A stretch of 28,047 bases of DNA from an uncultured Alistipes sp. (GTDB lineage Bacteria > Bacteroidota > Bacteroidia > Bacteroidales > Rikenellaceae), in assembly GCA_904502285.1 (NCBI GenBank), contig CAJGEC010000020.1:1-28047 (forward strand), written 5' to 3'. Shown here one piece after another: positions 15,531 to 22,423 of this stretch. The position numbers were made by a program, and so were the translations under genes. The notes beneath the pieces are model-generated. The model had not been told where the DNA came from and made no database searches. It saw only the letters and a program-made list of their open reading frames with translations. Position 1 is the first letter of the stretch. Each line of letters starts with the position of its first letter.

Positions 15531-16004
15531 ATGATTGTTGCCTTCACAGGTCACCGCACCTATCAACATAGTGCCGAGGAGCAACTCCGCACAACCATCC
15601 TCTCCCTCTACAACCAGGGGGGCCGCACCTTTCGTGTGGGTATGGCCGAGGGGTTCGACTTAGCCGCTGCCGAGGCGATTATTGAGATTATGTCCGAGAG
15701 CCGCGACATAACCCTTGAGGCCTACATCCCGTGGCAAGGCTTCAACTCACACCTAACCTCCGACAAGCAGGAGCGTTACCAGAGAATACTTCAACAATGC
15801 GACACCATAACCACCATCAGCGAGGAGTTCCGCCCCTGGGTATTTAGGGAGCGCAACGACAGGCTCGTCGAGGGTGCCGACTATGTCGTAGCGTGGTGGG
15901 ATGGCTCGTCGAGTGGCACGGGCTATACCGTGCGTAAAGCCCTCAAAAAACGATGCAAAGTGGTAAACCTATACCCCTCACAACAACTAACTATGGAGTT
16001 GTAA
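15531..16004 (+). CDS. SLOG-family protein (DUF1273/YpsA-like)
   Basis: This 157-residue cytoplasmic protein has a Rossmann-like fold pattern: strand then TGHR (6-9), FRVGMAEGFDLAAAEA (34-49), and a late SSGTGYTVRKA loop (127-137). These match the SLOG/DUF1273 (YpsA) type of predicted nucleotide-ligand binding proteins. No reaction is established for most members; some relatives in the SLOG superfamily sense nucleotide signals and others are lysine decarboxylase-like phosphoribohydrolases. It is a single-gene unit with its own promoter. There are no neighbours with effector domains, so a defence role is not supported here. Function is left open. Confidence 0.75.
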   Translation: MIVAFTGHRTYQHSAEEQLRTTILSLYNQGGRTFRVGMAEGFDLAAAEAIIEIMSESRDITLEAYIPWQGFNSHLTSDKQERYQRILQQCDTITTISEEFRPWVFRERNDRLVEGADYVVAWWDGSSSGTGYTVRKALKKRCKVVNLYPSQQLTMEL

Positions 16005-16065
16005 AAGAGCGACGACACTGGTCGAATTAGGTATAAATACCACTATTTAGATGATAATTTTATTA

Positions 16066-16073
16066 TATTTTTG
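16066..16073 (+). promoter_or_regulatory. -7 element of the porin-transporter unit
   Basis: TATTTTTG matches TAnnTTTG. It lies 14 nt before the first porin ATG (16088) and 32 nt before the second (16106), which makes the second start a serious alternative. No clear -33 TTG. Confidence 0.5.
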
Positions 16074-16087
16074 CGCCATATTTTTAA

Positions 16088-17203
16088 ATGAAGAAAGAAA
16101 CAACTATGGGAATTAAACGTCTACTATTGGCTATCGTAGCCTTGGCCGTATGCTTCACAGCAGAGGCACAACAGACTACAGGCGAGAAGATTAAGTCTTT
16201 CGCCAACGAGCATTTATCTCTTTCGGGATATCTCCAAGGAGGCATCCTTTGGGAGGAGAACGCCGACCCTGAGACCACCTTCTACTTGCTCCGAGCACGT
16301 TTGAGCCTCACGGGTAATGCCCTTGAGGAGAAGATCGACTACCGTCTACAGGTAGATATGGCTAATTCGCCAAAGATCTGCGACCTCTACTTCCGCTATA
16401 AGCCATTCAACTGGCTCAACCTGCAACTCGGTCAGTTCAAGTTGCCATTCTCCTACGAGAACGAGAATTGTGGTCCTACCACCGTGGAGTTCATCGACTA
16501 CTCCTACATCACCTCCTTCTTTACACGAAACAAGGGGACATATGACGGCATCGATGGTGCAACGGGTCGCGACATTGGTTTCCAGATCTATGGAGGTTTC
16601 ATCGAGCGCGAGGGCTACAGCATCATCAACTACAACCTCGGCGTATTCAACGGTTCAGGAATCAACAAGCGCGACCACAACTCGTCGAAGGATCTCATCG
16701 CTCGCCTCATCATCAAGCCTTTCAAGGGCTTCGGCATCACAGGTTCGTATATGTATGCCGAGACCAACTACGATGGTAACAAATTTATGAAGAGTCCTCG
16801 CTGGGCTGCGGGTCTCCTCTACGACTCGAAACACTGGGTTGCTCGTGCCGAGTATGCCGACGCTCGTTTTGGCAATGTAGATGCCAACTCGCTCTACGTC
16901 ATCGCTGGCTACAAATTTGAGAAGCCTTGGGCTATCTATGCTCGTTACGAGTTTATGAACACATCGACGAACTATAGTCGAGGAGACCACCCTAAATACC
17001 CTATGGCCTCTTTGACGCACAAGACTACAGACGAGCGTATTATGGTGGGTGGAACGTATAAGCCTTTCAAGTTCTTACGCCTACAGTTCAACCTATCATA
17101 CCTTATGAATAGCTCATCATTGAGTTTCGCATCATACTACAACAACGAATATAACAACGCCAGCCGCCTCGGTGCAAACCTCTTGGTGACAGCGATGTTC
17201 TAA
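16088..17203 (+). CDS. Phosphate-selective porin O/P family outer-membrane protein
   Basis: This 371-residue protein has a signal peptide (basic start, hydrophobic core LLLAIVALAV, likely cleavage after AEA at residue 27). The mature part alternates aromatic and polar residues in beta-strand fashion and ends in Phe, as outer-membrane barrels do. The strand LRARLSLTGNALEEKIDYRLQVD and the segment GQFKLPFSYEN match the OprO/OprP (Porin_O_P) family. Members pass phosphate, polyphosphate or other anions, but Bacteroidota homologues are rarely characterised, so the substrate is open. The ATG at 16106 (MGIKRLLL) could be the true start. A UPF0324 transporter begins 21 nt downstream, suggesting that the two handle the same solute. 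Confidence 0.85.
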   Translation: MKKETTMGIKRLLLAIVALAVCFTAEAQQTTGEKIKSFANEHLSLSGYLQGGILWEENADPETTFYLLRARLSLTGNALEEKIDYRLQVDMANSPKICDLYFRYKPFNWLNLQLGQFKLPFSYENENCGPTTVEFIDYSYITSFFTRNKGTYDGIDGATGRDIGFQIYGGFIEREGYSIINYNLGVFNGSGINKRDHNSSKDLIARLIIKPFKGFGITGSYMYAETNYDGNKFMKSPRWAAGLLYDSKHWVARAEYADARFGNVDANSLYVIAGYKFEKPWAIYARYEFMNTSTNYSRGDHPKYPMASLTHKTTDERIMVGGTYKPFKFLRLQFNLSYLMNSSSLSFASYYNNEYNNASRLGANLLVTAMF

Positions 17204-17224
17204 ACCTTTTTTTCGCGCAAAAAT

Positions 17225-18655
17225 ATGAAACGATTTCTTACTGAAGATTGGGTAGTGACGTTCCTTAGCATTCCACTACTCATATTGGCAGGATGTGCCT
17301 CTTGGCTACCAAACGGGGGTCCAAAGATTCCCGAAACACTAATCACGGCTAATGCGTGGATAAACATCGGCATCTTCTTCGTAATAGCCTTGGTATTGCT
17401 CTTCGTGGGCAACAAACTCTTAGGCAGACCGATGCGCGGATTACTTGTATCGTTCATCGTAATCTTCGTAATAGCCATTCTGGCTCAATGGGTTGCCAAG
17501 ATTGACACAGTTAAGTATTACGGCTTCGAGGCTGTATTCTTCTCTGTCCTCTTTGGACTCATCGTACGCAACGTATTCCGAGTTCCAGAGTGGCTTAAGC
17601 CCGCTATCCAGGGAGAGTTCTTTATTAAGATTGGTGTGGTATGTCTCGGCGCAACGGTACTCTTCAGCGACGTGATGAAGTCGGGTGCTGCAGGACTCAT
17701 ACAGGCCATTATCGTAGTGGCTGTGGTATGGTTCTTCGGCTATAACATCGCTCGCAAACTCAAGGTAGGCAAGGCCGAGGCGATGACCTTGGCCAGCGGA
17801 GCTTCGATCTGCGGAGTCTCGGCCTGCATCACCGCCGCAGGCGTGGCAGGAACAGACAAGAGGGCCCTATCCTACATCATATCGTTGGTGCTCATCATCG
17901 TCGTACCGATGATCTATCTTATGCCGTGGCTTAGTCAGATGGTTACCCCACTGCTTTCTGACGATCCCACCATACAGAGCGAGATTGCTGGTGCTTGGAT
18001 AGGTGGAACTATCGACACCACATCGGGTGTGGGAGCTTCGTCGGAGATGGCTGGCGAGATAGCCCAAAGAACCGCTATCGTGGTTAAGGCTACGCAGAAC
18101 GTACTTATTGGCGTGGTAGCCTTCTTCATCGCCCTCTACCTCTCGACCCACTCGTCAAATGGCAACGGTCCCTCTCGTCCATCATTTAGCATCGTGTGGG
18201 AGAAGTTCCCTAAGTTTATCTTAGGCTTTGTCATCGCCTCAGCTATGTTTAGCCTCTTGCAGAATGGCGACTTGCTAACCCTCGATGCCAAGGGTAAGAT
18301 TGTAGAGACCTCGATGGCTAAGACCCTCTCGACCTTCTTCTTCTCGCTCTCGTTCGTATGTATCGGTATGGATACACGCCTCAAGGATATCGTCTCAAGG
18401 GAGAATCGCAACCTCCTCTTTGCCTTCCTCGGCACACAGGTATTCAATATCGTGGTAACCTTCTTGGTTGCTTGGCTTATGTTTGGCATCGTCAAGCCAG
18501 CCCTCTGGCCCACAACGCCTAAGACCACCACTACGGAGGCTATCGCCGACGAGCCCAAGAAGAGTGAGTTTAGGCTTAGGATAGAGGGCAACCAGACCGA
18601 CGTCATCCCCGAAGATGGCGAAATAGAACTCGTACAGATAGAGGTAGTGAAGTAA
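17225..18655 (+). CDS. UPF0324/YeiH-type putative sulfate exporter family transporter
   Basis: This 476-residue inner-membrane protein has about ten or more hydrophobic helices. The family signature GASICGVSACITAAG (near residue 195) and the later GAWIGGTIDTTSGVGA segment identify the UPF0324 (Cons_hypoth698) family, often annotated as sulfate exporters with little direct evidence. It is longer than YeiH-type members I know (about 350). The extra length includes a loop around residues 310-320 and a soluble C-terminal tail of about 50 residues (TTTTEAIADEPKKSEF onward, acidic, ending QIEVVK). It lies 21 nt after the porin gene and ends at the terminator 18681-18712, so the two form one operon. 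Confidence 0.85.
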   Translation: MKRFLTEDWVVTFLSIPLLILAGCASWLPNGGPKIPETLITANAWINIGIFFVIALVLLFVGNKLLGRPMRGLLVSFIVIFVIAILAQWVAKIDTVKYYGFEAVFFSVLFGLIVRNVFRVPEWLKPAIQGEFFIKIGVVCLGATVLFSDVMKSGAAGLIQAIIVVAVVWFFGYNIARKLKVGKAEAMTLASGASICGVSACITAAGVAGTDKRALSYIISLVLIIVVPMIYLMPWLSQMVTPLLSDDPTIQSEIAGAWIGGTIDTTSGVGASSEMAGEIAQRTAIVVKATQNVLIGVVAFFIALYLSTHSSNGNGPSRPSFSIVWEKFPKFILGFVIASAMFSLLQNGDLLTLDAKGKIVETSMAKTLSTFFFSLSFVCIGMDTRLKDIVSRENRNLLFAFLGTQVFNIVVTFLVAWLMFGIVKPALWPTTPKTTTTEAIADEPKKSEFRLRIEGNQTDVIPEDGEIELVQIEVVK

Positions 18656-18680
18656 GCTATCGTTTTGTATTTAAATAACT

Positions 18681-18716
18681 TGGGCGTGTCCTCCATATTC
18701 TGGACACGCCCATTTT
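18681..18716 (+). terminator. Rho-independent terminator between the UPF0324 gene and the phosphatase gene
   Basis: TGGGCGTGTCC (18681-18691) and GGACACGCCCA (18702-18712) form a perfect 11-bp stem with a 10-nt loop, then TTTT. It stands between convergent genes and probably serves both. The arm is related to the GGCGTATCC core of other terminators here. Confidence 0.85.
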
Positions 18717-19193
18717 CTATATCTTGTTGCGGATTAGCTCCACCAATGTCTCACAGCCATCCTCCAGGAGGTCGAGGACCAACTCAAAGCCCTCGTGACC
18801 CTCGTAGTAGGGGTCGGGGATGTAGGACCAGTCGGGATGGTGGCGGAGAAACTCCCTGAAGCGAAAAATCTTCTGTTGCGCCTCGCGGTCGGGGGCTAAG
18901 CGAAAGAGAGCCTCGTAGTTGTTATCGTCCATTGCCACAACCATATCGAAACGCTCGAAATCCTCCTCGCGCACCTGACGCGCACGGTGGGTCATCGCAA
19001 TACCTCGCGCCGAGGCTGCCCTACGCATACGGGGGTCCGACAACTCGCCACTATGGCCACCATACGTACCTGCCGAATCTATGACCACACTATCGGCCAA
19101 GCCCTCACGCTCGACCACAACCCTCAACATAGCCTCTGCCGCAGGGGAGCGACAAATATTTCCGAGGCAGACAAACAATATGCGTTGCTTCAT
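18717..19193 (-). CDS. Low-molecular-weight protein tyrosine phosphatase
   Basis: This 158-residue cytoplasmic phosphatase has the P-loop CLGNICRS (C9, R15) right after the first strand, SAGT with the GG-H-G-E segment that follows, and the general-acid loop IPDPYY near residue 130. All catalytic elements are present. It would dephosphorylate tyrosine (or arginine) on proteins; in Bacteroidota such enzymes often stand alone. The start is ATG 19193 (MKQRILFVC). A longer frame to 19250 begins upstream of the promoter at 19221-19252 and is rejected. It converges on the UPF0324 gene, and the two share the terminator. Confidence 0.95.
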   Translation of the reverse strand: MKQRILFVCLGNICRSPAAEAMLRVVVEREGLADSVVIDSAGTYGGHSGELSDPRMRRAASARGIAMTHRARQVREEDFERFDMVVAMDDNNYEALFRLAPDREAQQKIFRFREFLRHHPDWSYIPDPYYEGHEGFELVLDLLEDGCETLVELIRNKI

Positions 19194-19220
19194 AACTCTC
19201 CGTAGTTGGTTTATTTTAGG

Positions 19221-19252
19221 CAAATATAGCGAAATTAGCCGACATTTCACAA
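19221..19252 (-). promoter_or_regulatory. Promoter of the tyrosine phosphatase gene
   Basis: On the minus strand TTG (19252-19250), 21 bp, then TATATTTG (19228-19221). This fits the Bacteroidota consensus and fixes the downstream start codon at 19193. Confidence 0.65.
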
Positions 19253-19380
19253 CACTCTCCTAAAAATATGGCAACTTTTTCATTGAGTAATTTAGGGTGT
19301 TGGTTTAACCATTTATTCTATACATAGGTAAAAACCGCGAAATCGATGAAAGTCGAGAGTTTTTATGTCGAAATTAACCA

Positions 19381-19397
19381 TATTTTTGCTACTTTTG
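19381..19397 (+). promoter_or_regulatory. Tandem -7 elements before the YtfJ-like gene
   Basis: TATTTTTG (19381-19388) and TACTTTTG (19390-19397) both match TAnnTTTG, 9 bp apart. The gene starts at 19436. No -33 TTG stands at normal distance from either. Confidence 0.5.
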
Positions 19398-19435
19398 CGT
19401 CCATAAACAACACAAGCAACTAAATAAATTGAGAT

Positions 19436-19954
19436 ATGAAACTAAGAACACTTCTCCTTTTGACTTTTGCATTGGTGGGTTTTGCACTCTCGGCAGAGGC
19501 TCAGGCACTCCCACGCAAAGTGCGTAACGTAGAGGTTCAGGACCTCGACGCAAAGAAGGCTCGTCTGCCTTGGTGGGGCGAGAAGAACCTACTCATCTTC
19601 TATGTTGATCCTGAAGTACCTAAGCAGAACCACGAATTTATCACCTACATCGAGGAGACTGGTCGTGTGCAGGGCCCAAACATCGAGGGCTTCGGCATCG
19701 TAAACCTCAAGGATGCTATCTACCCTAACGACGTGGTGCGCAAGATTGCAGATGCTCGCACCGCAAAGAATGGCGCAACCATCCTATGCGACCCCGACCA
19801 CTACATCAGCAGTGCGTGGCGTTTGGGCGACTGCAACAATATGTTCGTCATTATGTTGGTGAACAAGGCGGGCGAGTTGGTTTACGTACACAAGGGCGAG
19901 ATGAACGAGGCTGAACAGCAGAAGTTTATCGAGGCAGCAGAGAAGTTGCGCTAA
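19436..19954 (+). CDS. Secreted YtfJ-like protein with predicted thioredoxin fold
   Basis: This 172-residue protein has a clear signal peptide (MKLRTLLLLT core, cleavage likely after AEA at residue 22), so it is periplasmic. The body shows alternating strands and helices: LLIFYVDPEV (52-61), IVNLKDA, GATILCDP, then FVIMLVNKAGELVYVHKG and a C-terminal helix. The order and the late ID-like strand plus KG turn recall YtfJ, a thioredoxin-fold family of unknown function. There is no CXXC redox motif; the two Cys (in LCDP and GDCNN) are 16 residues apart. It is a single-gene unit with a terminator at 19984-20020. Family assignment is moderate. Confidence 0.6.
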   Translation: MKLRTLLLLTFALVGFALSAEAQALPRKVRNVEVQDLDAKKARLPWWGEKNLLIFYVDPEVPKQNHEFITYIEETGRVQGPNIEGFGIVNLKDAIYPNDVVRKIADARTAKNGATILCDPDHYISSAWRLGDCNNMFVIMLVNKAGELVYVHKGEMNEAEQQKFIEAAEKLR

Positions 19955-19983
19955 GCACTCTCTTGACCTCGACACCGTAACAG

Positions 19984-20020
19984 AGGGGTGTATCCTACAT
20001 TTTGGGGATACACCTCTTTT
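19984..20020 (+). terminator. Rho-independent terminator after the YtfJ-like gene
   Basis: GGTGTATCC (19987-19995) pairs with GGATACACC (20006-20014) around a 10-nt loop; flanking AG/CT pairs can add to the stem across a bulge. TTTT follows. The arm is one more variant of the GG(C/T)GTATCC core. Confidence 0.8.
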
Positions 20021-20098
20021 CTTATGGATAACACACTGCTAATAATCAGCACGTTACACAATCGCATCTACACCCCATAATTGTTTTACAATCACCTA

Positions 20099-20129
20099 TT
20101 GCCCTTTTCACTTTTTTTTGCTATCTTTG
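20099..20129 (+). promoter_or_regulatory. Promoter of nadE
   Basis: TTG (20099-20101), 20 bp, then TATCTTTG (20122-20129) matches the Bacteroidota consensus. Transcription should start near 20135, leaving a leader of about 60 nt that holds two hairpins. Confidence 0.75.
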
Positions 20130-20140
20130 CCCCCGAAAAA

Positions 20141-20182
20141 CTATACCTTTAGGTATAGAGACATTTTTTCGTTTAGCGAAAA
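20141..20182 (+). promoter_or_regulatory. Two consecutive hairpins/palindromes in the nadE leader
   Basis: CTATACC-TTTA-GGTATAG (20141-20158) is a perfect 7-bp stem with a 4-nt loop. It is followed by ACATTTT...AAAATGT (20160-20182) with an inner CG/CG pair across a TT bulge. Both lie between the predicted start of transcription and the nadE ATG at 20197. They could be RNA structures, or operators for a repressor of NAD synthesis. No known riboswitch class is recognised. Confidence 0.5.
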
Positions 20183-20196
20183 TGTAGATTTAAACT

Positions 20197-21783
20197 ATGA
20201 AGATAGCATTAGCACAGCTCAACTACACCGTTGGTGACATCAAGGCCAACACCTCAAAAATTATCGCAGCCATCGATAGCGCAAAGGCTTCGGGTGCAGA
20301 CCTCGTAGCATTTGCCGAGTTCGCAGTATCTGGAACTCCTGCCTATGGACTACTCACAAAGACCACCTTCCTCACCCTCTGCGAAGAGGCCATAGAGCAT
20401 ATCGCAACTCACTGCCACGGTATCTCAGCAATCGTAGGTACTCCATACCTCACGGCTGAAGGCCCTATCAGTGCTGCCGCATATATTGATGCTAATGGAA
20501 ATATCGAGTTCATCGGCAAGCGCCACGTCACAGCACGTCGCGAGATGGGCTACATCGTCGGGTCATCAATCGGAAGCCAGATAGTTCACCACAACGACAA
20601 ATCGCTAAAGATTGTCGTTGGCGACGACCTCAGCCGTATGGACGACACCGACGAGGAGGCCGACATCATCATCTCGGTAAATGCTCGCCGCTACGGCAAG
20701 GGCATCCTCTCTCGCCGCTTCGACAAGGTGAGTCGCTTGGCATTCACCGCTGGCACAACCATCGCCTTGGTAAACCAGGTGGGCGGTTCGGGCGATATCG
20801 TCTACGATGGCACTTCGGGTGTGTTGGATGCTAATGGCCACTTGGTGATGGTGCTTAAGAGCTTCGACGAGGATATCAAGATCTTCGACACCGAGGCTAC
20901 GAACGAGGCTATCGACGTACCCTTCACGACATACAAAGATCGCACACGCCTCATCTACGAGGCTGCCTGTCTCGGTCTTAGAGACTACTTCCACAAGAAT
21001 GGCTACCACAAGGCCTGCGTAGGTCTTTCGGGAGGTATCGACTCAGCAGTAGTTGCTTGCTTGGCCGTAGGTGCTTTGGGCAAGGAGAATGTGCGAGTGT
21101 TGCTTATGCCATCGCCATACACCCCAAATAGCAGTGTCGAGGAGGCTAAGCAGTTGGCCGAGAACCTCAAGGTGGAGTATAGTGTATTGCCTATCATCGA
21201 GGCCTACAACGCTATGGTGGGCACCCTCCAGCCAGTCATCGGTGGTACGGAGTTCGACGCTACCGAGGAGAACATCCAGACCCGCATCCGTACAACGATG
21301 CTTATGGCCCTCCAGAATAAGACTGGCTATATGTTGCTCAACTCATCGAACAAGAGCGAGAACGCCTTGGGATGGTGTACACTCTATGGCGACACCGCAG
21401 GCACATTCAGCCCTACGGGCGACCTCTACAAGGGCGAAATCTACGACCTCGCTCGCTACATCAACGCCACCTTTGGTGAGGTGATTCCTGACGCTATCAT
21501 CGACAAGGAGCCATCATCGGAGTTGCGCCCTGACCAGAAGGATAGCGACTTCCTCCCCCACTACGAGGTTATCGACGCCATCCTTTTCCGTATGATCGAG
21601 AAGAAGCAGCACCGCGAGGAGATTATCAACGCAGGCTTCGACTCACAGGTCGTTGAGAAGATTCACAAGATGGTTATGGAGAACGAGAAGAAGCGTTACC
21701 AGTTCCCTCCCGTACTCCGCCTCTCGCCTTGTGCCTTTGGCCACGAGTGGTTGATGCCTTTGGTAAACCACTACTGCGACTAA
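20197..21783 (+). CDS. nadE: NAD+ synthetase with degenerate N-terminal glutaminase domain
   Basis: This 528-residue protein makes NAD+ from deamido-NAD+ and ATP. The C-terminal synthetase domain (about 250-528) is intact: PP-loop SGGIDSA (278-284), SSNKSE (383-388) and GDTAGTFSPTGDLYK (398-412). The N-terminal half (1-240) has the nitrilase-like fold of glutamine-dependent enzymes, with E41 in place of the catalytic Glu and K108 a plausible Lys. At the expected nucleophile position, usually (I)CED(L/I)W, it reads VVGDDLS, with Gly142 instead of Cys. The enzyme is therefore predicted to use free ammonia or ammonia from a partner. Its leader is structured, and pmp3-like, rseC and rnf genes follow. 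Confidence 0.93.
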   Translation: MKIALAQLNYTVGDIKANTSKIIAAIDSAKASGADLVAFAEFAVSGTPAYGLLTKTTFLTLCEEAIEHIATHCHGISAIVGTPYLTAEGPISAAAYIDANGNIEFIGKRHVTARREMGYIVGSSIGSQIVHHNDKSLKIVVGDDLSRMDDTDEEADIIISVNARRYGKGILSRRFDKVSRLAFTAGTTIALVNQVGGSGDIVYDGTSGVLDANGHLVMVLKSFDEDIKIFDTEATNEAIDVPFTTYKDRTRLIYEAACLGLRDYFHKNGYHKACVGLSGGIDSAVVACLAVGALGKENVRVLLMPSPYTPNSSVEEAKQLAENLKVEYSVLPIIEAYNAMVGTLQPVIGGTEFDATEENIQTRIRTTMLMALQNKTGYMLLNSSNKSENALGWCTLYGDTAGTFSPTGDLYKGEIYDLARYINATFGEVIPDAIIDKEPSSELRPDQKDSDFLPHYEVIDAILFRMIEKKQHREEIINAGFDSQVVEKIHKMVMENEKKRYQFPPVLRLSPCAFGHEWLMPLVNHYCD

Positions 21784-21834
21784 TAGCCCAAGCAGTAGCG
21801 TAGCACACTTTTTGGTAAAACAAGCCGTCAGAAT

Positions 21835-21996
21835 ATGTCCCTAATTCGAGCAATATTAGCAATCATCTGTCCACCCTTGGCCGTTATCGACAAGGGTTGT
21901 GGCTCGGTGCTTATCGTAAGCCTATTGACACTCGTTTGTTGGGTCCCAGGCGTCATTGGTGCGTTAGTCATCCTAAATGGTTCAAAAGAGAACTAA
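21835..21996 (+). CDS. Pmp3/YqaE (UPF0057) family small membrane protein
   Basis: This short gene encodes 53 residues: start MSLIRAILAI, then ICPPLAVIDKGCGS, a second hydrophobic helix and WVPGVIGALVIL. The PPLAV turn after helix 1 and the WxPGxI(G/H)A motif in helix 2 are the hallmarks of the Pmp3/YqaE family of two-helix proteolipids, linked to membrane potential and stress tolerance in yeast, plants and bacteria. The frame is open from 21835 to the TAA at 21994-21996, 51 nt after nadE and 13 nt before the likely rseC start. It would sit in the inner membrane and is probably co-transcribed with the Rnf genes. Confidence 0.85.
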   Translation: MSLIRAILAIICPPLAVIDKGCGSVLIVSLLTLVCWVPGVIGALVILNGSKEN

Positions 21997-22009
21997 TTCC
22001 TCAAAAAGT

Positions 22010-22423
22010 ATGGGCAATATCCAACATAGGGGTATAGTCGAGAGCGTCGAAGGCAATCGCGTAGTTGTCATAGTGGAGCAGCAGTCGGCTTGTGCTCGTT
22101 GCCACGCCCAGGGGGTGTGTAGCCAGAAGGGCGAGCGACGCTCAATAGAGGTTGTTACCTCCGATGCCAAGAGTTATAGCGTGGGCGACAAGGTTGTCGT
22201 AGCGCTCCTAAATAGAGGAATGGCACTCTCCTCGGTAGTGATGGGCTACCTCCTACCCTTAGTAGTGCTTCTCGCTACACTCCTCCTACTCAAGGCCATA
22301 GGCTTGGAGGACGGAGTTGTGGCACTCGGCGCAATAGGTGCTGTAGCACTCTACTACCTATTGCTCTACATTTTGCGAAGAGAGATAGAAAAAAAGATAG
22401 AATTTACAATTTTCAAAGAGTAA
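22010..22423 (+). CDS. rseC: SoxR-reducing system protein RseC family
   Basis: This 137-residue protein has an N-terminal small beta domain (GIVESVEGNRVVVIV) with the Cys pattern CARCHAQGVC, then two transmembrane helices (about 75-120) and a basic end. This is the RseC family, regularly found with Rnf genes. In E. coli, RseC and the Rsx (Rnf) complex keep SoxR reduced; in Bacteroidota it is more likely an Rnf assembly or redox accessory. The start at 22010 (MGNIQHRG) fits the family N-terminus; ATG 21977 would overlap the Pmp3-like gene by 20 nt. Its stop codon overlaps the rnfB ATG by one base, so translation is coupled. Confidence 0.88.
   Translation: MGNIQHRGIVESVEGNRVVVIVEQQSACARCHAQGVCSQKGERRSIEVVTSDAKSYSVGDKVVVALLNRGMALSSVVMGYLLPLVVLLATLLLLKAIGLEDGVVALGAIGAVALYYLLLYILRREIEKKIEFTIFKE

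Noticed and set aside
17285..17298. Lipobox-like LAGC near the start of the UPF0324 transporter
   Set aside because: It lies in the first membrane helix of a polytopic protein, where lipidation is not expected; probably a chance match.
19194..19250. Longer N-terminus of the tyrosine phosphatase (19 extra residues)
   Set aside because: The extra codons overlap and precede the promoter at 19221-19252, and the family starts right before the first strand leading to CLGNICRS.
20377..20415. C62 or C73 of NadE as substitute nucleophile
   Set aside because: Both lie between the Glu and Lys positions, in the helix and strand before the GTP turn, not in the (I)CED(L/I)W-equivalent loop; only a structure could revive this.
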